A stretch of DNA of 35,345 bases from Prevotella sp. (GCA_017618275.1 JAFZUS010000026.1:1-35345), one strand, 5' to 3'; positions 1-7,943 are shown, counted from the stretch's first letter. Program-made: numbers and translations. The notes: generated by a model from the sequence alone, not told the origin.

Positions 1-1269
1 CTGAGCCTCGAAATTGAATCCGAAGGCAGAGAGCACGATACCGATGATATCCATCACATTCAGGAACTCCTGCTTTACCTGATCTGGACGACAGAACAGG
101 TGGGCATCATCCTGTGTGAACGAGCGTACGCGGGTCAGTCCGTGCAACTCACCACTCTGCTCGTAGCGGTATACCGTACCGAACTCTGCGATACGCAGGG
201 GCAGATCACGATATGAACGAGGCTTCCAAGCGAAGATTTCGCAGTGGTGAGGACAGTTCATGGGCTTCAGCATGTACTCCTCATCCTCCTCAGGCGTATG
301 GATGGGCTGGAACGAATCCTTGCCGTAGTGGGCATAGTGACCAGAGGTAACGTAGAGATTCTTTGAACCGATATGCGGCGTGATAACTTCCTGATAACCA
401 AAACGCTTCTGTACCTTGCGCAAGTGATCCTGCAAGCGCAGACGGAGTTCGGTGCCCTTCGGCAACCAGATGGGCAGACCCTTACCTACCTTGTCGGAGA
501 ACATGAAGAGTTCCATCTCCTTACCAATCTTACGGTGGTCGCGCTTCTTAGCCTCCTCCAGCATCTCGAGATACTCGTCGAGCATCTTCTTCTTCGGGAA
601 CGAGATACCATACAGACGCTGCATCTGCTCACGAGAAGCATCGCCACGCCAGAAGGCACCAGCCACAGAAGTCAACTTCACAGCCTTGATCTCACCCGTA
701 TCCACAAGGTGCGGACCACGGCAGAGGTCGGTGAAGTTACCCTGCGTATAAGTCGTAATCGAACCGTCTTCAAGATCCTGCTCGATGTGCTCGCACTTGT
801 AGGTCTGACCGTCGGCAGCAAACTGCTTCAGGGCATCGGCCTTAGCCACCTCCTTGCGAACCACCGGCTCCTTCTTGCCAGCCAGTTCCTTCATCTTTGC
901 CTCAATCTTGGGGAAGTCGCTCTCCTTGATGCTCTCGCCGTCCTTCAGCAAGACATCATAGAAGAAACCATTCTCGACAGCAGGTCCGAAACCGAACTGG
1001 ATGCCTGGATACAACTCCTGCAGAGCCTCTGCCAACAGGTGGGCCGAGGTGTGCCAGAAAGTGTGCTTACCCTGCTCGTCGTCAAACTTGTAGAGTTCAA
1101 TCGTTGCGTCCTCGTTGATGGGACGATTCAACTCTACGGTCTCACCGTTTACTCCGCAACTTACAACGCTGCGTGCGAGAGCCGGAGAGATGCTCTCTGC
1201 AATCTGATAGCCAGTCACGCCCTGCTCATACGAACGAACAGATCCGTCTGGAAAAGTAATGTTAATCAT
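1..1269 (-). CDS. thrS: Threonyl-tRNA synthetase, C-terminus cut by window edge
   Basis: Charges tRNA-Thr with threonine in the cytoplasm. The open frame begins at the ATG whose complement is 1267-1269 ([17 protein letters not shown]) and runs off the left edge, so 423 residues of a family usually near 640-650 are visible. In order: an N-terminal TGS domain (about 1-60), the second editing domain with the HxxxH motif (H73-T-S-A-H77), and the start of the class II catalytic core with the zinc-ligand motif [11 protein letters not shown] (Cys339). The last visible residues, [18 protein letters not shown], also fit ThrRS. The anticodon-binding domain is outside the window. A strong Bacteroidota-type promoter lies 58 bases upstream, so the gene probably has its own transcript although a GH8 gene precedes it on the same strand. 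Identity is secure. Confidence 0.96.
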   Translation of the reverse strand, partial: MINITFPDGSVRSYEQGVTGYQIAESISPALARSVVSCGVNGETVELNRPINEDATIELYKFDDEQGKHTFWHTSAHLLAEALQELYPGIQFGFGPAVENGFFYDVLLKDGESIKESDFPKIEAKMKELAGKKEPVVRKEVAKADALKQFAADGQTYKCEHIEQDLEDGSITTYTQGNFTDLCRGPHLVDTGEIKAVKLTSVAGAFWRGDASREQMQRLYGISFPKKKMLDEYLEMLEEAKKRDHRKIGKEMELFMFSDKVGKGLPIWLPKGTELRLRLQDHLRKVQKRFGYQEVITPHIGSKNLYVTSGHYAHYGKDSFQPIHTPEEDEEYMLKPMNCPHHCEIFAWKPRSYRDLPLRIAEFGTVYRYEQSGELHGLTRVRSFTQDDAHLFCRPDQVKQEFLNVMDIIGIVLSAFGFNFEAQ

Positions 1270-1300
1270 ATCTACAATATATGTTTGAATTTAAAACGTC

Positions 1301-1330
1301 TTTGCACGCGATCCGAAAATCGCGTGCAAA
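1301..1330. repeat. 12-bp perfect palindrome over the thrS -7 box and start point
   Basis: TTTGCACGCGAT (1301-1312) and ATCGCGTGCAAA (1319-1330) are perfect inverted copies around a 6-base centre. The right arm shares four bases (1327-1330) with the thrS -7 box, and the predicted start point falls in the centre. It could be an operator, or a terminator for the upstream GH8 transcript, although no T-run follows on the minus strand. Confidence 0.7.
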
Positions 1331-1357
1331 GGTAGTGAAAATTGAGTGAAATGCAAA
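1327..1357 (-). promoter_or_regulatory. Bacteroidota-type promoter for thrS
   Basis: Reading the minus strand, a -33 TTTG (complement 1354-1357) is followed after exactly 19 bases by TACCTTTG (complement 1327-1334), which matches the TTTG-N19-TAnnTTTG consensus. Transcription would start near 1320, about 50 bases before the thrS ATG. Confidence 0.75.
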
Positions 1358-1386
1358 ATAAATTGCGTGTTTTTTAGGCAAATCCT

Positions 1387-3501
1387 CTATTTTAGTCCGA
1401 GAATCTTGGTTAGAGCCACAATGTCGGCAATATTGATCTTACTGTCTTGGTTGATGTCGGCAGCGGGCTCGTTGAAGCCGATCGGGGGATTACCCATCAT
1501 CTTGTTCACGATACTCACGACATCGGAGGTGTTCACGGTGTGGTCACCATTGGCATCGCCGTAATCATAGACTTCGGTAATGGGCTTCCAAATCTTGAAA
1601 GCGCCACAGAGGTGCAGCATCGCCAGATAGTGCACCAAGCCGTCGTAATAACGATACTGGCCAGTTAGAGGAACCACATCCCAAGCCTTCGACAAGTTGG
1701 TCCACACCTCATCCTCATAGCCGGCCTCTCCTATCAGCGCATAGCAGGCCACTGCGTTGCAGCCCGCCTCACCTGAGGTGTACATTTCAGAGGCTCCCGT
1801 GCCATCCCAGTTAAAACGGGCGTGTTTGTATTTATCTCTTTCGAAAAAGTCTATCAGCCGTTGTGCCATCACTGTCTGGCGTGCAGCATCCGCACCAAAC
1901 AAGTAATAGTCCATACCGAAATTCATGGCGCAACGCATGGCGTCGTACATATATTTTGTAGCACCGCTGTTGAAAGAAACGCTATGCGGAGTGCCGTCGA
2001 AGTTATTATAGTCGGAGAACAAGCCTGAGTGGGAATTCGAACTCTTGTACAGATGATTACGGGTAGCGGTAAGCGCCCTTCCCCACTTGTCATTGTTCGT
2101 CTTCGACCAGCGGGCGAACAAGTCTACAAAGGCCGGCAGGTCGTACGACGGGTCAGACCAGGAATTGTTGCTGGCAGTCGGTTGGAACACCACAACGTAA
2201 GATTGTTCGTTGAACAAGGAATTGCCATTGCCTTTCCAGCAAGCCTTGAGGATTGCCTGAGCGTCCTTCATATAGCCTTCGTCGTGCCAACGGTTTGCAG
2301 CAAACAAGAGCGACATCATGAAGTATATTTCACCGTCAGGTGCGCAACCCTGGTCACCCACGCTTCCGTTCGTGTTACATTTCCATGAGAAATACCCGTC
2401 ACCGCCGCTAGAAGGATTGTGCCACATGTGGGCCTTCGTCCATTTCCACAACTTGTCGAACTCCTCCTTATGGTTGGTCTGCACGCAGATCATCATACCG
2501 TATGACATGCCCTCGGAACGGACGTCTCTGTTGTTGATGTCTTCGATATAGGCACCATCATGCGTTTCATAATAGACTTTGCTGTTGTTGTCACCGTTGA
2601 AGTAGTGGTTCCAAAGTTGGTCTAACTTTGCCTGGATCTCTTCATCCGTCTTGCCCAGGAAGGTCTTGAAGGGGCTCACATAGCGGCCCGTATAATAGGC
2701 TCCAGAGTAAAGGTCAACATCCTGGGAAGGACCATAGTAGGCCCCACTTGCGTCAAAGTACTGGGGTTCTTCGTTATACGGCTCAAACTGCCCATCGCTG
2801 TTCTTCACAAACGTCTCCCACCCTTTTGCCTTGGTAGCAGCCATCTGTGTGGCTCCGAAGTTGGTTCCTCCGTCGTCTTTCCTGAAGGGAACGATGGTGC
2901 CCCCCGTTTCCGGAAGGCTGGCAATGAGGGCGTTGAGGGCTTTCTTCCCGAACTTGTTGTCGTAGCAGAACAGCGACTTCAACTTCCAGTTCGTCTTCAG
3001 GTCGAGTGCCGTCAGTTGGTTGCCGCTACAGTCCAGGAACTGCAGTTTGGTGAAGACATCGATATCGCGCAACGAAGAAAGGCCCTGATTCCTGACGCTG
3101 ATGGCCTGCACCTTGTCCAGTGCTCCCATCGAGACGCACTTGTATTCGCTGTCGGCGAAGTCCATATACTTGTCTTCCAACAGATAGCGTATGGGTGCTT
3201 CAGAGAAACTATCGTCTATCACCAGGTAGTTGATGGCAGTACAGTCGAGGTCATTCAGCGATGCTGTCAGCGTCGCGGCAGTCTCTCTCGTACCGTTCTC
3301 CAATACCCAGCAGGGGGCTGAATTAGCCAAGTCCTTCGCCTCCTTCAGGCCGAGGTCCGGATTTGCTGTCTTGATAGCACTGATTACTTCGGTATTGGCA
3401 GTCTCACAACTTTTCAGCCATACATTATAGTGTGCACCGTCGGCCTTTGCACCCGACAGCGCCACCATCGTCAGAATCAATAGTAAAAAAAACTTTTTCA
3501 T
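1387..3501 (-). CDS. Secreted GH8 family glycosidase (xylanase/Rex-like) with dockerin-like C-terminus
   Basis: 704 residues. Residues 1-20 are a signal peptide (MKKFFLLLILTMVALSGAKA). About 132-185 contains two or three leucine-rich-repeat-like strands. About 260-640 is an (alpha/alpha)6 glycoside hydrolase 8 domain. It has VRSEGMSYGMM, whose E330 is the expected general acid, APDGEIYF (D389) and YDAMRCAMNFGMDYY, whose D520 is the likely base by analogy with GH8 xylanases. The pattern resembles reducing-end xylose-releasing exo-oligoxylanases, so xylo-oligosaccharide cleavage is the best guess; an endo-acting enzyme is possible. Residues 647-704 form two dockerin-type calcium-loop segments (GDANGDHTVNTSDVV and ADINQDSKINIADIV). 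The gene starts 24 bases after the TPR gene stop and sits inside a housekeeping cluster, so it may be a late addition. No SusC/SusD or cohesin gene is visible. Confidence 0.88.
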   Translation of the reverse strand: MKKFFLLLILTMVALSGAKADGAHYNVWLKSCETANTEVISAIKTANPDLGLKEAKDLANSAPCWVLENGTRETAATLTASLNDLDCTAINYLVIDDSFSEAPIRYLLEDKYMDFADSEYKCVSMGALDKVQAISVRNQGLSSLRDIDVFTKLQFLDCSGNQLTALDLKTNWKLKSLFCYDNKFGKKALNALIASLPETGGTIVPFRKDDGGTNFGATQMAATKAKGWETFVKNSDGQFEPYNEEPQYFDASGAYYGPSQDVDLYSGAYYTGRYVSPFKTFLGKTDEEIQAKLDQLWNHYFNGDNNSKVYYETHDGAYIEDINNRDVRSEGMSYGMMICVQTNHKEEFDKLWKWTKAHMWHNPSSGGDGYFSWKCNTNGSVGDQGCAPDGEIYFMMSLLFAANRWHDEGYMKDAQAILKACWKGNGNSLFNEQSYVVVFQPTASNNSWSDPSYDLPAFVDLFARWSKTNNDKWGRALTATRNHLYKSSNSHSGLFSDYNNFDGTPHSVSFNSGATKYMYDAMRCAMNFGMDYYLFGADAARQTVMAQRLIDFFERDKYKHARFNWDGTGASEMYTSGEAGCNAVACYALIGEAGYEDEVWTNLSKAWDVVPLTGQYRYYDGLVHYLAMLHLCGAFKIWKPITEVYDYGDANGDHTVNTSDVVSIVNKMMGNPPIGFNEPAADINQDSKINIADIVALTKILGLK

Positions 3502-3525
3502 CTTTTAAGACATGTATTTTCAAGA

Positions 3526-5508
3526 TCACTTCTCACGATATTTCTTAATGACACTATAGGCATCATAGAGACCCAGTTCACCGGCTTTGCTCAGATCGGC
3601 CACTCCCTCTGTCGTCTTGTTGGTTTGGAGATAGACAAGTCCACGGTTATAATAGGCCTCAGGGATATTGCCGTCGAACGACAAGGCACGGGTGAAGTCG
3701 TCGAGCGCCCGATGATAGTCCTTCCGGATGGCATAGAGGCACCCTCGGTTGTAATAGAGGTACGGGTTATTGGGAGCCAACTTGAGGGCCTCGCACAAGT
3801 CGCTGAGCACGTTGGCCGACTTCAGTTCGACATTCGTGCCCTGCGAGGCGTTGAACTCATTGATCTTCGCCTGACAGACAGCCCGCTGCCAATAGGCCAG
3901 CACAGCCGTAGAGTCCATCTGGATGAGGGTCGAGAGGTCGTCGATGGCAGCATCGAAATTCTGGATGGCACTGTAGGCGACGGCCCGCTGAACCAGCAGG
4001 GGTTTCACATCCACATTCCCCTTGGTCTCGCCAATGGCAATGGTGACGGAATCGATGAAGGCAACGTGACGGTTCATCCTGGCCTCGTCGATATTCGGTT
4101 GCGAACTGATGATATGCAACGCATGCGCCCTGGACTGTTGGTTGAAAGCATCCACATCCTTGTCGAAGGCGATATATGAACGCACTTTGTCGTAGACGGT
4201 AAAGAACGAGAGAGCGAACATTTGCTGCCAGGCCATCTCCACCTGACGGTTCTGCACCTTTCCACGATAGTCGCTCTTATACTCATGCTCTACCTGCTGC
4301 TCATCAGCCACGACGAGTTGGTTGTATTTGTCAGGATCAGTATCGCTCTTACGACGCATCTGCCGCTTCGAGAGACGGGGCTGCTTGCCTCCGTAGCGCT
4401 TGTCCATCTGGGCCTTCAGGATACGGAACTCATCGGCCTCGGCCTGTTTGGCGAGTCCCAGTCGACGATAGCACGAGGCACGATGCTCAAGACCGAACCA
4501 GAAATTCGGAAACTCGTCGATCACCTTCGAATAGTCGCGGATAGCATCTCTCAGATTACCCGTCTGCTCCAACAAAAGAGCCCGATTGAAAAGCGCCATC
4601 AGGTCGTTGGGTTCCAGACGGAGCACAAAGTCGAAGTCCTCAATGCCTCGGTTGTCGTCGCCCACCTGCGCACGCAACAGGCCACGGTTATAGTGACCAA
4701 TGAAATTGTTGGGGTCAAGATCCAGAGCCGTATCATAGTCAGCCATCGCCCCACGGAGACCGTTCTGATTGTAGCGTGCCAGCGCACGGTTGATATAATA
4801 GCCGGCATTCTTCGGCTGGAGGTGGATGGCCTTGGTGAGGTAGCCCTCACCCTCCTTCCATTTCTGACGGGCCAGACTGATGACAGCCCGCTCTGCCCAG
4901 ATGCCGGCATCATAGGGATCCAGTTCCAGACTCTTGTCCAACGACTTGACAGCCTCCGTCGTATCTTTCTTCAACAGATAGATCTCCGCCTGCATGGCGT
5001 ATCCCCTGGCATAGTTCGACCAGCGGGTCAGCATCGTGTCGATCTCCGCCAATCCACGCTCATAATCTTTCTCGTTGATGCGACAGAGAATACGATTGTG
5101 CCAAAGGCCCTGATTGTCGGGGTTATAACGGATGGCACGGGTATAGTCGTCTATCGCCCCCGAATAATTCTTCTGGTTGATGCGACAGAGGCCCCTCAAC
5201 TCATAGATGGTCATCACATACGGATTACGCTCAATGGCTTGGGTACAGTCACTCTCCGCCCCCCGGAAGTCATCAAGGTAGAACTTGGCTACTCCACGGA
5301 AGAACCAGGGTTCGTAGAGATACGGTTTGGCCGAGATGGCCTGATTGAAATACTGGATGGAAAGGACATAGTCCTCATAATAAAGGGCAGAGCGCCCAAT
5401 CATCACCAGGCGGTCGGTGTTGTACTGAGCGAATAAAGGTGAGAAGGTGAGAAGGTAAGAAAGTGAGAAGAACACGAGTCTTCTCACCTTACTACCATTT
5501 AATATCAT
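3526..5508 (-). CDS. Secreted or periplasmic tetratricopeptide repeat protein
   Basis: From the ATG at 5508 the protein has 660 residues: a signal peptide (MILNGSKVRRLVFFSLSYLLTFSPLFA, cut before QYN), then about eight consecutive TPR units, a basic linker (RLSKRQMRRKSDTDPDKYNQ), a region without obvious repeats, and two or three further TPR units ending in YDAYSVIKKYREK. It is a protein-interaction scaffold; no enzymatic motif was seen. An in-frame GTG at 5523 would add five residues, but the ATG has AGAAGG six bases upstream, supplied by the octamer array that fills the def gap. The signal peptide is itself encoded by four reversed octamer units (5439-5470), a likely slippage site. The def, TPR, thrS neighbourhood is, as I recall, common in Bacteroidales. 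The exact role is unknown. Confidence 0.88.
   Translation of the reverse strand: MILNGSKVRRLVFFSLSYLLTFSPLFAQYNTDRLVMIGRSALYYEDYVLSIQYFNQAISAKPYLYEPWFFRGVAKFYLDDFRGAESDCTQAIERNPYVMTIYELRGLCRINQKNYSGAIDDYTRAIRYNPDNQGLWHNRILCRINEKDYERGLAEIDTMLTRWSNYARGYAMQAEIYLLKKDTTEAVKSLDKSLELDPYDAGIWAERAVISLARQKWKEGEGYLTKAIHLQPKNAGYYINRALARYNQNGLRGAMADYDTALDLDPNNFIGHYNRGLLRAQVGDDNRGIEDFDFVLRLEPNDLMALFNRALLLEQTGNLRDAIRDYSKVIDEFPNFWFGLEHRASCYRRLGLAKQAEADEFRILKAQMDKRYGGKQPRLSKRQMRRKSDTDPDKYNQLVVADEQQVEHEYKSDYRGKVQNRQVEMAWQQMFALSFFTVYDKVRSYIAFDKDVDAFNQQSRAHALHIISSQPNIDEARMNRHVAFIDSVTIAIGETKGNVDVKPLLVQRAVAYSAIQNFDAAIDDLSTLIQMDSTAVLAYWQRAVCQAKINEFNASQGTNVELKSANVLSDLCEALKLAPNNPYLYYNRGCLYAIRKDYHRALDDFTRALSFDGNIPEAYYNRGLVYLQTNKTTEGVADLSKAGELGLYDAYSVIKKYREK
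5439..5470. repeat. Four octamer units inside the TPR signal-peptide codons
   Basis: On the plus strand the units at 5439, 5447, 5455 and 5463 read GTGAGAAG, GTGAGAAG, GTAAGAAA and GTGAGAAG. On the coding (minus) strand they read CTTCTCAC-type and encode much of the hydrophobic core SLSYLLTFS. One opposite-orientation unit at 5480-5487 allows the mRNA to fold back just after the start codon. Confidence 0.85.
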
Positions 5509-5515
5509 CCTCAAC

Positions 5516-5563
5516 CTTCTCACCTTCTCACTCTCTCACTTTCTCACCTTCTCACCTTCTCAC
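5516..5563. repeat. Six-unit octanucleotide array joining def and the TPR gene
   Basis: Plus-strand units of exactly 8 bases start at 5516, 5524, 5532, 5540, 5548 and 5556 (CTTCTCAC with variants TCTCTCAC and TTTCTCAC). Read on the coding minus strand as GTGAGAAG, the array supplies the last codons and TGA stop of def (VRR-stop) and an AGAAGG tract plus a GTG just ahead of the TPR gene. Confidence 0.92.
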
Positions 5564-6112
5564 CGGCTTTGTCCGGTATGAACAACGGTAGCGGCCTTGT
5601 GTCAGGGCACGCAACTTGCTTTTGATAAGTTGTTTGCGAAGCGGAGAGATACGGTCTACGAACATCTTTCCGTCGAGATGGTCGAACTCATGCTGCATCA
5701 CACGGGCCAGATAGCCCTCTATCCACTCGTCGTGGTGCTGGAACTCTTCATCATCCCACTCCACACGGATACGCGTCGGACGTACCACCTTCTCATGGAT
5801 GGCAGGCAACGAGAGACAGCCCTCCTCTGAGGAGTTCGTATCTGACTCATCATACTCCACGATATGGGGATTGATATACACCCGTCGGAACCCCTTATAC
5901 TCTGGCAGATCATCAGAGAGCACATCCAAGTCAATGACTGACAGACGGATTGCCTTGCCAATCTGGGGTGCAGCGAGACCTATACCTTCTGACTCTGCCA
6001 ACGTCTCCCACATATCAGTTATCAACTGCTTCAGGTCGGGATAGTCGGGGGTAATGTCTTCAGCCACCTTGCGGAGCACGGGCTGACCATATATATAAAT
6101 AGGTAATATCAT
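5552..6112 (-). CDS. def: Peptide deformylase
   Basis: Metalloenzyme that removes the formyl group from the N-terminal methionine of new proteins. The 186-residue protein has all three family motifs in order: [10 protein letters not shown] near residue 43, EGCLSLP near 96 (metal-ligand Cys) and QHEFDHLDG near 140 (two metal-ligand His and the catalytic Glu). Length is typical. The start is the ATG at 6112 ([15 protein letters not shown]), the usual beginning of Bacteroidota deformylases. It lies between ruvX and the TPR gene on the same strand. Its C-terminal residues and stop codon come from the octamer repeat array that leads into the TPR gene, so the tail may differ between strains. Confidence 0.97.
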   Translation of the reverse strand: MILPIYIYGQPVLRKVAEDITPDYPDLKQLITDMWETLAESEGIGLAAPQIGKAIRLSVIDLDVLSDDLPEYKGFRRVYINPHIVEYDESDTNSSEEGCLSLPAIHEKVVRPTRIRVEWDDEEFQHHDEWIEGYLARVMQHEFDHLDGKMFVDRISPLRKQLIKSKLRALTQGRYRCSYRTKPVRR

Positions 6113-6120
6113 TCTTTCAA

Positions 6121-6233
6121 GCCCCCTAAGTTAGGGGGATGGGGGTCTGAACAAGCGTTTATCAGACCTTTAATATGTTCGACATTGGAGCCTGCGCCTG
6201 TTCAGACCCCTATTGCCCCCTAACTTAGGGGGC
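6121..6233. repeat. Inverted-repeat element with CCCCCTAA/TTAGGGGG arms
   Basis: The left arm (6121-6152) and right arm (6200-6233) are near-identical inverted copies of about 32 bases separated by about 47 bases. Each arm carries its own small palindrome (CCCCCTAA with TTAGGGGG around one base) followed by the shared GGGTCTGAAC. The element fills the ruvX-def gap, and the right arm provides the last codons (PLS) and TAG stop of ruvX. It resembles a dispersed intergenic or MITE-like repeat. It could also act as an internal transcript hairpin. Confidence 0.85.
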
Positions 6234-6645
6234 GAGTACGGGAGCGGAGATAATCTTCCAGGATGATGGTAGCGGAGATTTCATCAACGAGGGCCTTGTC
6301 CTGACGGGCTTTCTTCTTCAGACCTCCGTCGAGCATCGCCTGATGTGCCAATACGGATGTGAAACGTTCGTCGAAATAGTCGATAGGAACCTCTGGCACT
6401 GCCTTACGCCAACGGTTCACAAACTGCTGCACACGCTGGAGATTCTCACTCGGCTGACCGTTCGGCTGACGGGGCTCTCCGATAATGATGCGCTCCACAG
6501 CCTCCTTGGCCAGATAGGCCTTCAGCCAGTCGAAAAGGTCAGACGTAGAAACAGTCGCCAACCCGCCTGCAATAATCTGCAATGGGTCGGTGACTGCTAT
6601 ACCTGTACGCTTCTTACCGTAATCGATGGACAGTATCCGCGCCAA
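6220..6645 (-). CDS. ruvX: Putative pre-16S rRNA nuclease / Holliday junction resolvase-like YqgF
   Basis: RNase H-fold protein of the YqgF/RuvX family, implicated in 16S rRNA 5' maturation and possibly in Holliday junction processing. Motifs: RILSIDYGKKRTGIAVTDP at the N-terminus (the first catalytic Asp is in IDYG), IIIGEPRQPNGQPSE near 60, FDERFTSVLAH near 99 and KALVDEISATIILEDYL near the end (last catalytic Asp). The best start is the TTG at 6645, giving MARILSIDYG and 141 residues, the family's usual length. An ATG further upstream would add 26 residues lying mostly inside the SPOR gene. The start is four bases past the SPOR stop, suggesting co-translation. The C-terminus PLS-stop is encoded by an inverted-repeat element. 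Confidence 0.93.
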   Translation of the reverse strand: MARILSIDYGKKRTGIAVTDPLQIIAGGLATVSTSDLFDWLKAYLAKEAVERIIIGEPRQPNGQPSENLQRVQQFVNRWRKAVPEVPIDYFDERFTSVLAHQAMLDGGLKKKARQDKALVDEISATIILEDYLRSRTRPLS

Positions 6646-6649
6646 ATGC

Positions 6650-7153
6650 TTATTGTTTAGAGAGCAACCAGGCATCCTTGTAAGCCTCCTGCTCACGGAA
6701 CTGGTCGCGACTGCGGGCTGCATCTGCCTTATTGTCGAAGGTAGCGGCTACCACACGGAACATATTACGGTCTTCGTTCTTCACAATCTGGGCATCATAG
6801 CCTGCGCTCTTCAAACGCTGCTGCAGACCCTCGGCATTCGACTGCAGACCGAAGGATCCCACAACTACGCTGAATGCCTTCAAGCCATTACCACTGACGA
6901 CTGCCACCTTCTCCTGACGGACAGAGACATTGTCGTAATTATCAAGTTGACGCACCTCATTGGCTGGTCTTGTCTGGACAGGAGCCACCACTGCAGGTTC
7001 CTCATAAGCAGGCTGTGCAGTATGCTGAGCAGTCTGAGTGTCATACTGCTTGGCCTTCTCATAAGCCTTCTTGTAAGCACTCTCACTTGATTTACAACTT
7101 GTCATTGCCAATGCGAGGCACAATCCTGCGCACAATACGATGTACTTTTTCAT
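6650..7153 (-). CDS. SPOR-domain lipoprotein
   Basis: 167 residues. The N-terminus MKKYIVLCAGLCLALAMTSC ends in a lipobox-like Cys20, so it is probably a lipid-anchored envelope protein. A low-complexity Gln/Ala/Pro-rich linker (about 25-75) leads to a SPOR domain (about 90-160: FSVVVGSFGLQSNAEGLQQ, then FRVVAATFDNKADA). SPOR domains bind denuded septal peptidoglycan glycan strands, so a cell division or wall-remodelling role is likely. It is the first gene of the minus-strand run that continues with ruvX and def. The upstream region holds TAATTTCG (complement 7201-7208), a near match to the -7 box. Confidence 0.9.
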   Translation of the reverse strand: MKKYIVLCAGLCLALAMTSCKSSESAYKKAYEKAKQYDTQTAQHTAQPAYEEPAVVAPVQTRPANEVRQLDNYDNVSVRQEKVAVVSGNGLKAFSVVVGSFGLQSNAEGLQQRLKSAGYDAQIVKNEDRNMFRVVAATFDNKADAARSRDQFREQEAYKDAWLLSKQ

Positions 7154-7248
7154 TACCTTAAATTATTTAAATGTTATACTTCTGTTTCAAATATTTGCTG
7201 CGAAATTACAAAATCTCACGCAAAATAGCACAAAAATGCTGCATAAAG

Positions 7249-7284
7249 TTTGTTAAATGGTGGAAATATCGCCATTTTAACAAA
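7249..7284. promoter_or_regulatory. Imperfect palindrome in the divergent SPOR/YtxH promoter region
   Basis: TTTGTTAAATGG (7249-7260) pairs with CCATTTTAACAAA (7272-7284), with a single unpaired A and an 11-base centre. It lies upstream of both divergent genes, so it is not a terminator for either. An operator is possible but unproven. Confidence 0.45.
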
Positions 7285-7324
7285 AAATCGCAGGAAAAAT
7301 ATGGTTTTTTCCGAAATAAATCCG

Positions 7325-7332
7325 TATATTTG
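7325..7332 (+). promoter_or_regulatory. Bacteroidota -7 box for the YtxH operon
   Basis: TATATTTG followed by C, 39 bases before the ATG at 7372. No clean TTTG is seen 19-20 bases upstream, only a T-run at 7305-7310. Confidence 0.6.
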
Positions 7333-7371
7333 CAAGTGTAAACAAACGTTTAATTCAAAAAAATATCACTT

Positions 7372-7584
7372 ATGAAGAGTTTAGGTTACTTAAGTGCATT
7401 CCTCGGTGGTGCCATTGCTGGCGCAGCCCTTGGAATCCTGATGGCTCCCGAAAAGGGACAGGACACCCGCGTAAAGATTACTGATGCCGTAGAGGACTTC
7501 CTCAAGAAGCATAATGTCAAACTCAGCCGCAAGGAAGTGGTTGACCTCGTTGACGATATCCAAGACGCAGCCGAAGAAGAATAA
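7372..7584 (+). CDS. YtxH-domain small membrane protein
   Basis: 70 residues. The N-terminal glycine/alanine-rich hydrophobic segment GGAIAGAALGILMAPEKG (about 12-29) is the YtxH signature: one short membrane helix followed by APxxG and a charged helical tail (KITDAVEDFLKKHNVK). The family is linked to general stress and gas-vesicle-like small proteins, but its biochemical role is unknown. The stop codon TAA shares its last A with the ATG of the next gene (TAATG), indicating translational coupling with the holin-X-like protein. Confidence 0.85.
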   Translation: MKSLGYLSAFLGGAIAGAALGILMAPEKGQDTRVKITDAVEDFLKKHNVKLSRKEVVDLVDDIQDAAEEE

Positions 7585-7934
7585 TGCTTTCGAGCGACAA
7601 GAACGTAGAGACTATCGCGCAACTCATTGAGGTACTGAAGCATTACCTCGGGTTACAGACGGAGTATCTGAAGTTAGACGTGATTGACAAGGTGGTTAGG
7701 CTCATAACAGCCTTCGCCTTGGCAGTCGTGTTCTTCATGATCATTATTGCCGTACTGCTCTACTTCTCGTTTGCGTTCACTTTCTGGTTGGCCACGTTTA
7801 CTGGTACCGCTCTTGCTTTCCTCATTGTGGGAGTCGTCCATCTGCTCCTCTTCATCCTATTCTTCTGTATGCGCAAGTCATGGATAGAGAAGCCCTTGGT
7901 GCACTTCCTCGCCGGATTGTTGCTCAGCAAATAA
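7584..7934 (+). CDS. Holin-superfamily III (Phage_holin_3_6-like) membrane protein
   Basis: 116 residues. A polar N-terminal helix (about 1-35, NVETIAQLIEVLKHYLGLQT) precedes two long hydrophobic segments (about 40-65 and 70-95) and a short amphipathic end. This layout, directly after a YtxH gene, is typical of Actinobacterial holin-X/Phage_holin_3_6 proteins of Bacteroidota, which are chromosomal envelope proteins rather than lysis proteins. No phage genes are nearby. It is translationally coupled to the YtxH gene and followed after nine bases by a third small gene. Confidence 0.78.
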   Translation: MLSSDKNVETIAQLIEVLKHYLGLQTEYLKLDVIDKVVRLITAFALAVVFFMIIIAVLLYFSFAFTFWLATFTGTALAFLIVGVVHLLLFILFFCMRKSWIEKPLVHFLAGLLLSK

Positions 7935-7943
7935 CGTTCGCCC

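Noticed and set aside
373-1335. A 320-codon plus-strand frame opposite thrS
   Set aside because: It is a shadow of thrS, whose motifs are unmistakable on the other strand.
4222-5436. A 404-codon plus-strand frame opposite the TPR gene
   Set aside because: It is antisense to a clear TPR protein; its length reflects codon bias of the real gene and it shows no domain.
7154-7371. A small RNA or riboswitch in the SPOR/YtxH divergent region
   Set aside because: The one hairpin (7249-7284) lies upstream of both predicted transcript starts, and no known riboswitch core was recognised.
7584-7934. Prophage remnant suggested by the holin-like protein
   Set aside because: No other phage gene is present, and the YtxH-linked holin-X type is a normal chromosomal envelope protein.
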